This document shows, piece by piece, positions 45,031 to 57,662 of a stretch of DNA of 64,000 nucleotides. The stretch comes from Lunularia cruciata (taxonomy: Eukaryota > Streptophyta > Marchantiopsida > Lunulariales > Lunulariaceae), in NCBI GenBank assembly GCA_948567375.1, contig OX419757.1:26344732-26408731 (forward strand), in the 5' to 3' direction. Position 1 is the stretch's first letter. Every line of letters starts with the position of its first letter. A program made the translations under genes and the position numbers. Below the pieces are notes generated by a model. That model was not told where the DNA came from, searched no databases, and was given only the letters and a program-made list of their open reading frames with translations.

Positions 45031-45123
45031 ATTGGGGGTTAGCCCCATTTTACCTATTTTGTCTCACCCCTTGTATCGGTTTCATGGGGTCTTCCCATCC
45101 TTCGTGTTTTCTACGCGTGCGCC
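45031..45123 (+). repeat. Copy 4 of the dispersed ~90 bp motif
   Basis: ATTGGGGGTTAGCCCC, ATTTTACC, CTTGTATCGGTTTCATGGGG, TCTTCCCATCC and TTCGTG blocks in order. One of the best preserved copies. Confidence 0.7.
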
Positions 45124-45409
45124 TCTTACATTCCCTTCCATCCGACAATGAATGTTGAGCGAGTCATTTTTGCTCGTGACGTTGTTGAAAGCAGTCAAGG
45201 AACGTCGCCCACGAGGTCAGGGATCCACCATTACTCAAGCTAGCTTATTGTTCCGGATTGGCCCTAGCAGGTAGTCACAAAGAAGCAGGCGTTAGAATTC
45301 ATTCGTCTTTATCTCAGGTTAGTAACACTGAGACGTCATCAAGCATCGGAGTGGTACGTCAAAGTCCTTTCGGGATGGTCCATTTCAACTAAGAGTTCAG
45401 TTCGCCTCT

Positions 45410-45505
45410 ATTGGGGCTTAGCCCCATTTACCTATCTCGTTTCACCCTTGTACGGGTTTGACGGGGAACCTTCCTATCCTCCGTGTTTTTTATGCCGTCG
45501 CCCTT
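45410..45505 (+). repeat. Copy 5 of the dispersed ~90 bp motif
   Basis: ATTGGGGCTTAGCCCC, ATTTACC, CCTTGTACGGGTTTGACGGGG, TTCCTATCCTCCGTG, then GCCGTCGCC. CpG is retained here, suggesting a younger or unmethylated copy. Confidence 0.7.
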
Positions 45506-45586
45506 TTCGTCCATTTCAATAAGGTATTACGAGTTACAAGTCCGGTACAGTAAGTTGTTTATAGGTTGCAATCTTTATTCATAAAC

Positions 45587-45677
45587 GAAAAAGAGGCGAC
45601 CGCGTAAAATAATAGGAAGGATGGAAAGGCCGTCAAGTGGTACAAGGAGAGGGGTCAAATGGAGCTAAACTCTAATA
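45587..45677 (-). repeat. Copy 6 of the dispersed ~90 bp motif, inverted
   Basis: The reverse complement carries TTTAGCTCCATTTGACC, CTCCTTGTACCACTTGACGG, CCATCCTTCC and a CGGTCGCC block. It forms an inverted pair with copy 5 across an 80 bp spacer. Confidence 0.65.
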
Positions 45678-45679
45678 AA

Positions 45680-46845
45680 GAATATAAAACATTCATTAAA
45701 AAATTTAATTTAATAATGAGAATTATTGATCTTATTATTAACAGTATACTAATGATCTTTTCTCCTAGATAACTCATCGTCAACATGCGTTATGACAGTC
45801 TAATTCTGTTTGTGGCTACAGATAAAGTGATTTAGTTAAATTCTTATCGGTTGAATGCCCATTTTTCAAAGTGCACACACATATATACCATGGGGGAAAA
45901 GAAATACACACCAAGAAGTACAAAAGTGTTAAAAGCTAAGCAAAACCATGGTTCCCAAGCCAAGCCATGGTAAAAGCTACATAGCAATCTACTGCCGAGA
46001 CACAAAATAATCTCCTGGTGGACTGTGTGATATTTATGGTAAGTATCTAGTGATATATATATATATATATATATATGGGATGTAAGGAGAGTGAAATGCG
46101 CATGGGCTAGTGTGGATATATCTTTGGGGTTATTCCAAACAAATCTCTTCAAGTTTATCATTTTTTACTTTTTACTTTTAATTAATTTAATTATTATTCT
46201 AAAATTATTATGAATATTGATGTAAATTAAATCTAGTGAGAAGATAGTATATAATAAGTACAAGGATGAGATTATTATTAGAAATATATATCAGGTTTTA
46301 TTATTTTGATATTTATTTTCACCTTATTTTTATAAATCAATACTGGAATCCAAATTGAAATATCTGTATCAAGCTAAATGGAAATGAACGACCAGTAATT
46401 TAACAAGATTTAAAATTTATTATTTAAAGAGTTAATTTTAAAAATATTTTATTAACAATCATTGATACTTATTATTTAGACTCTTGTTAAAGGTCATGTA
46501 TAACAGTTACTAACATTGTTATCTGATATAAAATTTATCTAAAAGGCTAAGATCATATATTCTCATATATACTATGGATTTATTATCATTACTCTCAAGT
46601 TCAACAATAAATAACTATAATGCTGTATCTAGAATAAGTTAATCATGTAAAATGGTTTTGTTAACTAAAGTTAAACAATTTTTACTTTTAGTATCTCTAA
46701 AAAGGAAGAATAAATAAGAAAGCTAGAGGAAAAGATAAATGCAATAAATACATAATTTCAGATTAAGTTTCATTCCATAGTATCCCATCTAAAATCAATA
46801 TCTTTTAAAAAAATTTAAAAATATATATATGGGTTACATTGTGCA
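45680..46845. other. AT-rich DNA without recognisable genes
   Basis: Strongly AT-rich with a (TA)n run at 46053-46076. No ORF with recognisable content. Confidence 0.5.
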
Positions 46846-47447
46846 TTATATTTAGGGAACCCGTTGGGAGACACTCCTTCTTCTTTGGTCGGGATACATC
46901 CTTATCAATCTTGTGACATTTTTTTCTTTAATCTTGATATTTGAATTTTCTACATTTAAAGTTCAAATATTAAGCTCAAGTTAAATTGACAAACAACACT
47001 GAGCCACTATATATCTCATCAGACTTTCTAGACTAATGCCTTACTTATGTATACCCTATAAGGTAATTAGAAGTGAGAATTTGAGTTGAATTGAGAAAAA
47101 GCTTTGAACCTCTATATATCTCATCAGACTTTCTAGACTAATATCTTTAATGTTTTACATCATAAACTATTTGAATGAGAATTTTACACCGTAAACTATT
47201 TGAACATCGTTTTCTTTTCGATTTGAACGCGAAAATTTGAGAAACTGAAAACTGAGTTGAGAGAAACTTTGAGAAATTTTATGAGAAAACTGAATTGAGA
47301 AAAAGCTTTGCCAAGTAGCCGGGTTGCAGTCATGAACACAAGGACTGCATACCTTGTAATCATAAACAATGTTTTCTTAATACTATCCAGTGGTATAATG
47401 TGTAAAGGAGTGTCTCCCGAACGACCAGCTCCCTATATTTAAAGTAG
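46846..47447. mobile_element. MITE-like element with inverted ends
   Basis: The left end reads TATATTTAGGGAAC, then GTTGGGAGACACTCC (46849-46877). The right end (47407-47440) is its imperfect inverse, GGAGTGTCTCCCGAAC...TCCCTATATTTA. The interior, about 600 bp, is AT-rich, non-coding and contains a direct duplication of CTCATCAGACTTTCTAGACT (47017 and 47121 regions). A clear target duplication was not resolved, so the superfamily is unknown. Confidence 0.5.
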
Positions 47448-47449
47448 TT

Positions 47450-48997
47450 CATTTTTTTCAAAAAAACTTCGAAAATTTTATATATATCGATAAAATTTAG
47501 AAAATCCACTCTTGGACTAATTCATGATTTCAAACCTTTCAATTTAATTTCTGGTGTTTAATACTCTTATTTACTCTTCTATACATAATTGTACAATCTA
47601 GAATGTGTACTCTTAATACATCTCTTGATTACAAAACCTTATAGTATGCTCTATGGCTGTTTAGTATTTGGTTTAATTATTCACTTTGAAGCAAAATTGG
47701 TATATATAAGTAGATCCATAGATGGAATATCCACTATTTAGAATACCTACTAGTTCAATCATAGTCTACATTTCAAATTTGACTTATTTTTAAGCAACAT
47801 ATAATAGAATAATAACTGTCATTAATCCTATTTTTATCATTTCATGATTAAAATAAATGAGTAATTTTTTTTAATTTAAAGGTTACCACTCCATACCGAC
47901 AGTTATTTCTTTTTACTAGATCTCCCTCATAAAATTTGCTAAAGAGTGAGAACATATTTTCTTCTAAAATTCTAAAAGAAATAAGCTAGGATGACTAACG
48001 CGTTTAATATTCCATTTTATTTTTAATTTTAAGTTTGACATTTTAATAACAAGAACTAATATTTAGGGTCACCTCCTCGGAACTGTAGCTCTTTTACAAC
48101 TATGTGGTACACCCTAACAAAGAGAATCTTCATGGTACCCGTAAAGAGAGAAAGAGAACCTATAATACAGTGACGCGAGGATGACCCGGATAATCGTTCA
48201 CCATCCCGTGATCTATCAAGAATGGAACAATCTCCGAGTGGAATTGATGTACAGATTTGAAGAATTAACGTTTATCCCTGGAAGGAATTAATATTTAATC
48301 GGCTGCATGCGTTAAAGTCGGAAGTATATCGTTGTATTTGTCATCACTCTACACAGACTTAAATAATAGTATTTGCAAATAATGAGGAATTGAATCGCGG
48401 GAACCGTACTGACGCTTTCCATGAATATTCTCAAAAGGATTGGACCGAGTGTACTTTACAAGTTTTCCATGAATAGATATTACGGGATATTTATGGGAGT
48501 AGCAAAGGTTCTCGTCAAATTGCCCAAGAGCTCTTGTACAAAGAAAAAAGTAACATATGGAAACAAATTTTTGTCTCTATGGGTCGTTTCCTTTTTTACT
48601 GGGTTGATTCTGTTTGTTTGATTTTTAAATGTCCAGACCCGATTTGCATGCCAAGATGAAAGGACTAATCTTAATTGCATGTCAAGGAGGGGATGCAATA
48701 ACAAGCTAAGGGCTTATGTGGCCGGGTCCAAACAAGCTAAAGGGTGCAGCCCGGTCCTATGGCGCTGAGAGGGAATTTTCAAAATTGCAGTCAATCTTCA
48801 GTGAGAGGAGAACTTAGCGTAGTGTGGCTCAGGATGGAATTTTCAAAATCAAAATTGTCCTCTAAAGACCAGAATGAAAACAAGCTAAAGGCATTGTGGC
48901 CTTTAGCACCGCCTTTAGCTAAGGTGTTTCTAGTTAGGTAGAGAATAGAAAGGTAAATAGGGGTGCAAGGAAATGCTGGCTACTAGACAGAGCAAAG

Positions 48998-49000
<3 letters not shown>
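47450..49000. other. Unrecognised; CpG-containing patch at 48060-48450
   Basis: Mostly AT-rich. A patch of non-repetitive, CpG-containing sequence at 48060-48450 resembles in composition the patches at 4100-5240 and 43900-45000. Short frames only (48421-48621, 66 codons). No gene supported. Confidence 0.4.

Positions 49001-49058
<58 letters not shown>
49001..49058. repeat. (GA)29 microsatellite
   Basis: An uninterrupted run of 29 GA dinucleotides followed by an A-rich tail. Confidence 0.98.
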
Positions 49059-49062
<4 letters not shown>

Positions 49063-49199
49063 AAAATAGAGAAGACTTCTCCATCTTGGCAATAAGTCAA
49101 ATTAGAGAAAATATTCTTGGTGCATGGGGCACCAAGAATATAGGAAGTTAATTTTGGGCGGCTGCATTTACAATTTGAGGCATTTGCAAATTTGGGGCA

Positions 49200-50282
49200 T
49201 TGGGCCTTGGATGCAATGCGGTGGGTGCAATGAATATGAATACCATGGAACAAGCAGGTTCCTCCTCTAGAAATTTGCTTACGATCCTAGACTCTCACTC
49301 TCTTGAATCTCTCGACACTCTAGAAGAAGTGTTATCCAAGAATAGAGTTTCACAAAAGCTTCAATCTCTTGATCCTTTACCATTAAAATTATCAAAGAGT
49401 TATATACATCCACCTCTTGATGATTGTAGTGGAGTAGTTAGCACTGAAATAGTTGTAACTCTAAGAGTAGAGAATGATTTTGCAAAGATTATATTGGAAG
49501 AAGAATCTTCTTCCCAAGTCACGTGTGAACCCCTAGTGCATCCAATGCACTATCATGGTGCCCAGGCCACACATGCATCAAGAAAGTTTGCTGAAATTTT
49601 GGATTCTATTGCTTTTCTAGTTTTTCTTGAACCCAACACATAAGAATCATAGTATGTTCCTTATGTACCATACTCTCTAGATTTAGAGTTGAGCCACTGC
49701 AAGAAGAGAGTAGAACTGAACAGGAGGAGGAAAATGAACAAAGGCATGAGGAGGAGAGCACAACCCCATCACATTGAGATCCAAAGTATCAATCTCCACC
49801 ATGTGTGAACCCACAAGCCATTGAAGGAGATCAAGAAAGAGAAGAAGAGCTCAATGGAGAGAATGATGGAGTTGACAAGAGAGTGAATCTAGGAAGAGAA
49901 GAAAGATCTCTTGAGTGAAGACTCCTGCCTCATCCACAATGGTTGCATTTGCACATGATCTTTCACATGTTACAAAACTAAGAATAGAAACTGTCAAAGC
50001 TAAGGAAAGATGCAAGCTTGCAGAAATTGAATCTCAAGACTTGCCAAGATGGAGAAGTTGAGAATGCAAAGTGAAATAGAGAAAAATACTTTGAATTCCA
50101 AGAACAAGAAGAGACTTGCCAAGATGGAGAAGTTGAGAATCAAAGAAAGGAGTGCTAAGTCCAAAAGGTTTCAAAAGGCAATTATAGAGTTAGAAAAAGA
50201 AGGGAAAACCTCAAAAGAAATTAGGAGCATCATGAGCCTCATGAACATGGTTCCAAGCTTGGATGAAATCCCATCCCAGTAG
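49200..50282 (+). pseudogene. Unidentified ORFs with charged helical content
   Basis: A 147-codon ORF (49200-49643) begins MGLGCNAVGAMNMNTMEQAG and is Ser/Leu/Glu-rich. After a stop-interrupted Glu-rich stretch, a second ORF (50049-50282, 77 codons) is very Lys/Glu-rich and contains a direct duplication of LAKMEKLR, seen in DNA as ACTTGCCAAGATGGAGAAG at 50039 and 50111. Together they look like one decayed protein with a coiled-coil C-terminus. I cannot identify it. Confidence 0.3.
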
Positions 50283-50354
50283 ACAATAATGAAAGCCCAT
50301 CCTAAATTTGACAGAAAAATATATGGAGTGGACAAAGAAAAAGAGACACTATTA

Positions 50355-50625
50355 GAGAAGTTATGGAGTGTTTCTTCTCTTGTCCACAATTTAGTTGATT
50401 TCTTTGTTAAAGGATGTTTTGTATTCCCTCTTGTGCTTGCATTGCTTTGTTGATTTTTTCTGTTAATCCAATGCTTGCATCTCTTTTTTAATTTGCTTGG
50501 TTAAGGGAATGTTTTGTATTCAAGTTTATTCAATTTATAGTGCATTACTTGGTTAAGGAGGCAAGAATGCAAGGACATAGCTCCACTAAATTGAGACAAG
50601 AGAAGAAACACTCCATAGCTTTTTC
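50355..50625. repeat. Inverted repeat with ~35 bp arms
   Basis: ATGGAGTGTTTCTTCTCTTG at about 50365 and its inverse CAAGAGAAGAAACACTCCAT at about 50600, with matching outer bases (TTTAG/CTAAA side), around a ~190 bp spacer. The spacer contains two diverged copies of a TTAAGGGAATGTTTTGTATTC-like phrase. It may be a foldback element or a relic of an inverted duplication. Confidence 0.55.
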
Positions 50626-51039
50626 TCAAGGTTTACGCATTGATCAATGGATATCTAAAGGGTTTTCATGTTTCAAAGATTGAAGTGTTTGCACATTTGA
50701 ATGATAGGAAAGAGATAGGTATAGAACCCTAGGTTAGGTTTCAGTTTTTGAAACTTGGTTCAGGCACTTGACCTGAACATTCAAACATTTTCTATTTGTA
50801 GGAGGTGGTTGGTGGTGGAGAATGTACTTGTAGGGAGGGAGAGTAGAAGTAAGAGACAACTTAGAAGTAGAGTAGAGGAAAACATGCAAAGAATAGAGAG
50901 GAGAAACCAAGAATCAAAGAGAAAAACTAAAATTTTGAGAACAAACCAGAAACAAACACCAAAAAAAAAAAAAAAAACACATGACAATGCAAGGATACAA
51001 GAAAGTAGTGGTTGAGCGTGAGAGACACAGTGGAGGAGA

Positions 51040-53570
51040 AACAGTTGAAGGACCTTGGTTGGTGAAATTCCATACCCTAATTGATTACATGCCCTATGTG
51101 AAATGGTGTTGGATGGACATAATAGAAGCAGGGAAGCAATAGAGAGAATATAGGAGATTGATTTGGATGCATTGGAATTAAAAATTTCTCTCATGATAGA
51201 GTATGTAAGTTATTTACTGAAATTGTGTCTTTACCTTTACAATTCTTGCTTCTTGCTTTGCACAAAACTTGCAAAGGTGCATGTGCATACATCTAGTTGT
51301 GCAAACCATCAAATGTGCAGTCTGCACGATGGAGAGGTATGCACGGACCTACAATTTGCATTGTGGAGTGAATGACTAGGGAACGTGGAACATGAACTCT
51401 TGTAAAACACATTTTTCTGCTGATAACAATTTGTTTGAAATATCTCTAGTGTCCATTGGTTGATCATCTCATGCAGTATAACAGTAAGCACACATGGAGG
51501 AGAACATGCAAAGAAAGTTAAGTAAGTTTGGATAAACAAGTTCTTGTGTTATGATGTGTAGGTTGCTTTGTGTACAGAATTTGCTTGGACATGGAGCTTG
51601 ACAAGGATACTCTTGCTGTGAGTATCCTTGTTCTATCCTTGTTCTTGTATTAGAGAGCAAGAATTTTTCTCAATATTGAGATGATATGGGAGGCTTTTTA
51701 TTTGCCTAGGAGGAGCTTGATCCCTAAACTTGACAATTGGTTTTCCTCTTAGAGATCAAAATGTTAGGATACATTTATCATGACATTGTGCATACCATGC
51801 ATTCATGCCCTTCTTTTAGATGCTATGTTCTATTCTCATTCCTTCAAAGCACCCCAAAGTAGTACATGGGAATGTCATTTGACAATGAAGAGCAAGATGG
51901 AGCACTCTACCTTTTTATTTTATGATTGGGTGGAGCTTATTTTAGTTGCTATTGAGATAGTGCTAGTTATAGTTTGTAGGAAGCTTCACCACCTAAGGAT
52001 GAGATGCTTTTGTGTGACTCATGTAGGGCAGATCCTAACACAATTGTTCATGGAGAGAGGTATGGTGGGTGAGGAAGAGCTTGTATATGGCCCACATGAG
52101 ATTGAGGAGGTTTATGGCATTATGTATGAGGAAAAAGGAGAGGAGGCACTCAATGACCATGATGATTACAAGGGTGAGTGAGAGTGATTTGAATGGGGCA
52201 ATCATATCTTCATCTGAATATCTATTTATTTATTTATTTTTGTATTTATGATGGAGAATGATAGACTTTGAATATTTCATGGATATGATGTTGATATGAG
52301 ATTGGATAAACTTGATAGACTTGACTTGATACAAGGACCTTGATAGTCTTGGATTGAACTAGATTCATAGACTTGATCATGATCATGTGTAGATTTTGTG
52401 TACAGATCATTATTCTTCCCATGAGACCACCCCCTTCCATATTCTCCTCATGAGGTGACTCCTACATGTGAGGCCCATGAGAGCACTCATTCTCATTCAT
52501 CCTATTGTAGTGCTCCCATGGAAGTTGAGCCCCGTACTATAACTAGAGAGACTCATTTCATATATATACAACTCTAGAGGAGCATCTAGTAGAGAGAGAA
52601 GAGCAAATTTGTCTTCAAGAGCATAGACTAGCAGAGTATGAGTTTAGAATGAGCACTTGGGAGAGTAGACTAGGAGAGAGGGAAGAGTAGATGAGGCTAG
52701 ATGAGCATATTCTTATGGAAAGAGAGACAAGTCTAGTCAAGCAAGAGATTCACTTATCTACCAAGGAGAGTATTATTCATGGGAGGTTAGCACACTTAGT
52801 TAGTCTAGTTAGAGAGAAGGAGAGCAAAGAGAGAGCACACACACATCAAGTTGAAAAGCTGGACCACCTTATTGGTGATAGAGTTGAGAGGATTGATGAG
52901 TTGGATAGACTTATGAGAGAGAGGGAATTGGTAGGTAAGGAGTATAGACCTCAAGAGATGTTTTATATGAGAGAGTTTGCTATTACTATGGAGCTATTGG
53001 AGGGTAACCAAAGGATTATTCATGATGTGAGGAATTTGCTTGATTCTCTTAGGCTTGCATATGAGGATGCTCACAAGGAGGCAAAAAAGTGGCTAGAGGT
53101 AAAGAAACTTTGATTCCCTTGGCAATTTCCTCACATTGATGTGAGTATTCAAACAAAGCATGTACATGATGGCATGGCAGTTTCCTCACACAGATATGGG
53201 TACTAAGATAAAGCATTTACATGCTGGAATGACAACATGGCAAGTTCCTCACATTGATGTGTGTACTCAGACCAAGAAAGTACACTTCCCTTGGCGGTTT
53301 CCGCACACAAATATGGGTATTCAGACAAAGCATGTACATGATGGGGTACACTTGTACAGGTCAAATTTTTTTGACTCTCATAGGTAGGCCAAGGGAGAAG
53401 CCTTATTTATGTATTGGGGAAGACATTGTGTCATGGAGACCTTGCACATTTGATGATCTTGCCACCCCATTGCACTTTAGAGGTACATATCATGAAACTT
53501 GGTGGCTTCAAGAGAGGATGCAACTTTTACATGATGAGATATTAAGGCTCACGGAGCTTAAATAGAGGAT
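51040..53570 (+). pseudogene. Fragment X2 of an unidentified gene-like family
   Basis: Blocks in the same order as X1: EIPYP..LHAL.EMVLDGH (about 51065), IDLDALELKISL (51155-51190) followed by a GTAAGT donor-like site, then RCFCVTHVGQILTQLFMERG and an acidic Glu/Asp stretch (52000-52180). Next comes a Glu/Arg-rich coiled-coil-like region, open for 140 codons at 52691-53113 (LVKQEIHLSTKES, VEKLDHLIGDRVERIDELDR). A short peptide repeat (53115-53350) and a final block WWLQERMQLLHDEILRLTEL to a stop near 53565 close the unit. No family recognised. It is split by stops and may have introns. Confidence 0.45.
53115..53350 (+). repeat. In-frame repeat of a ~19-residue peptide (four copies)
   Basis: Units start at about 53115, 53177, 53240 and 53293, 54-63 bp apart. 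Each encodes W-[QR]-[FV]-P-H-[IT]-[DN]-[MV]-x-[IT]-[QK]-x-K-x-[VL]-H. Spacing is a multiple of three between the last three copies, so the repeat was kept in frame while coding. The first copy is in another frame after a small indel. Confidence 0.7.
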
Positions 53571-54138
53571 AAGCATGTTTACAGTATTTATCTCTTTAAT
53601 TTTCCACTCCAATTTGTGGAGGAGGATTCTAGTATTGGATGTGCAATTTTTGATTGACTTTAGAGATCCTACTAGCCCATGTTACCTCCATTCTTGGAGT
53701 GGTGTGCACAGACTACTATGAGAGGATAGTGCTATTATAGTGCAGGTAGTACTTCATGGTTAATGCCACATCTTGGACTCAAAGAGTTCATGGAGTATTG
53801 TATCACACATTTTGAGATGATCCTTTGGACTAGCGGTCCAAAGAAGGAGGTGGAAGTCCTATTATGATCTTTGTGGGATCAAGGTTTGATCCCAAAAGAA
53901 TACATATAGGTTCACGACTCATGGCTTGCCTTTCAGACAAGGATGGATATATTGATGGGTATTGAGGGTTCATGGTTAGGCCTTGTAGTAAATTTACATT
54001 TTTAGAGATATCCTTATTATAGATAGTGATGTTCTTCCTTATTGGAGAAATCATCCTCATGGAGCTATACAAAATCCTAGATTTTCCCTTTTGATATACT
54101 TTGTGCTTCATGCGCCTCTTTAGTAGATAGACTTGTAG
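53571..54138. other. No recognisable feature
   Basis: Non-repetitive, CpG-poor DNA between fragment X2 and the solo LTR at 54144. No supportable gene. Confidence 0.4.
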
Positions 54139-54143
54139 CTCCT

Positions 54144-55498
54144 TGCAATGTTCTAAGGACGTGAGAAACCCCAAGAGAACCACAAGAGAAGGAACACAAG
54201 AGAAACACAAGACTTCATTGCTCAATACTCTGATGCCCCAAAGGAGGATCTTGTCTTTATTATATAACAAAGAGAAACCACCCAAAAAGAGTTGCACCCT
54301 TGGATCCAATAAATGGATTGATAACATGTCAACAAGCTCCACTCTTAGATTAGCTGCATGGATTGTGACATGTTGATCCTTGTCTTATTTGATTTGTCAA
54401 ACAAGTTTGACCAAAGGGAATATTTAGAGAATATTCATATAAGAAGCTCAAAATAGCATGGGTGAGGTATTGTTGGAAAGCTCTTGACAAGACAAACAAG
54501 GTGGAAGAAGGTAACAACTTCTCCTCCCTCTTTTATTTCCCCTCTGCATTAGGGGAAATAGGTAATGCTATATTTCCCAAAGTGGATGAGAATCTTTCAT
54601 TTTTTAAGGCCTAATTAATCCATTTAGGTCTCCAAAATTGACTCTAGGTTATTTTTAGCCTTTGCTCTATTAGATTGAGTGATATTTTGGATACACCTCT
54701 GTCTTATCTACTTAGACCTGTAACACCCATTTGTGCATGTGTGTGGTATTGTGATATTTAGTTTGGTATTACAAGTACTTGAGAGATATCATTTATATAG
54801 AGATAAAGGATGGTTCTACATTAGTCATGATTAGTTAGATTTAGTCATAGCTAAGATAGAGGGGACCTTACTTTAGAGGAAGTGGAAAAGATGAGCACTA
54901 ATACTTTGGATTCTAGTGTGTTGACTTGATATTATTCTTAGGTGTTTGGTTTTGAGGAAAGAGTTGAGAACTCTTGGGCCCGCAACTCTTGAGAACCTTT
55001 TTGTCTTGGATTCTTCTATAGTCCAAGGATAGCCCATGTGAAGGAATCCTTGACTTAGTAGTTGAGTCAAGATAAGATCACATGCTTAGTGGAATATGCC
55101 CATTTGGATGGATATTCCTTTACACTCTTTGACTTTACTTGAGTTTTAGCCTAGTAACTTGAGTTACTCCAATAATTAGTAACTTTGGTCCATAATTATT
55201 CCACAAGTATATAAACAAGGGGCGAGGAATTACTCATTATCCTTTCATTTGTAATTATCTCTCTCATTGAGTTCTCTAGTGAGCAATGTCTTGAGTCTTG
55301 GAGTGTTAACCTTGGAGGAGTATGATGGAGTTGGGGTTCCGTGCCTTTTTAGTCCATGGTGCGCTACCATAATAGCCATCAGAGGTTCATCTTGAGTGAG
55401 AGACAGGCCGGCTCACAGACCATCATATATAACATCCTTGAAGATCTTACTAAGCCAATTTCCACCTATAGATAGTATGTCTAGCTAATGGTATTACA
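54144..55498 (-). mobile_element. Solo LTR of the A family containing a D-family solo LTR
   Basis: TGCAATGTTCTAAGGAC...GTATTACA on the plus strand, flanked by CTCCT (54139-54143 and 55499-55503). The LTR sequence is 54144-54718 and 55418-55498. The insertion is near the same conserved CTACCTAGCCCATCATA stretch that is hit in element B. Confidence 0.88.
54719..55417 (+). mobile_element. Solo LTR of the D family
   Basis: 699 bp, TGTAACACCC...GGCTCACA, flanked by GACC (54715-54718 and 55418-55421). More diverged than the solo LTRs at 16109 and 38675, with a small insertion near 54985. TATA region TATATAAA near 55207. Confidence 0.92.
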
Positions 55499-55503
55499 CT
55501 CCT

Positions 55504-56350
55504 CTAGATAGATTTAGAGTCTCTACACATACTACTATTAGGTTTCTAGAGGAGGAGTGAGCCTCTCACTATTTTAGAGACTATAGTATTGATCCTTACA
55601 CGCTTCTTGGATGAGATTCTTGTGAGCTAGAGATGCATCTTCATGAGAGGAGATGGATGTTGTACTATAGTCCTTTCTTAGACCAAACACTTTGTATTCC
55701 AGATTTCATGATGCACTAGAGTGGGCTACATAGGAAGCTTGTACCATGTTGGCTATCCCTTGGTATTATACACTTGCACACCACTCATTTGGTATAGTTC
55801 TTGATGAGTTTTGTTGTTGACTTTCACTTTGTTCAATAGTGAGTTCCACTTTGTTTCTCGTAGTTGTTTCACCAACTAAATAATGAAATGTCATCCATTA
55901 CTTAGTTGATCTTTTCTCAGGCATCAGTTCTGATCTTTTTCAAATATTTCTATTCTATCATATCATAAATATCTATTGAGATACTCTAAGGGTGATATAT
56001 ATTTTCATGTCTAATTTGTGCCAAATTAAAAGTGATTAATATTCTTAATATCCATGTAGACATCATGTATGCTGCACAAACCAACCGTCCACATGCAATG
56101 AAAACCGCCTCAACATTGCATACACCACATGCCTTTGGGCAGTCGGTATATGTGGCATTGGGAGGCAATTTGCATGACATTTTGGTTTGCATGGGTTTGT
56201 TTGCAATTTTTTATGATTTGTACAACTGGTTTGGATAGTTGCGGTCTGTGTGCTTGGTTGCGAGCTTGGTTGCAGCTTGTGTGCTTGCCCATGAAAGTCA
56301 AATTTTGCTGAAAAGGTGATTGTTATGTGCTTTCCTTATTCTATAGACAT
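55504..56350. other. No recognisable feature
   Basis: Short overlapping frames on both strands at 55986-56311 have no motif. A TGCATG-rich patch is present at 56080-56200. No gene supported. Confidence 0.4.

Positions 56351-57662
<1,312 letters not shown>

Noticed and set aside
49001-49058. GA run as a GAGA-factor regulatory site
   Set aside because: A pure dinucleotide run with no associated gene; treated as a microsatellite.
53830-54342. 170-codon minus-strand ORF
   Set aside because: Runs through the promoter end of the solo A LTR at 54144 into flanking DNA; it is a by-product of the LTR, not a gene.
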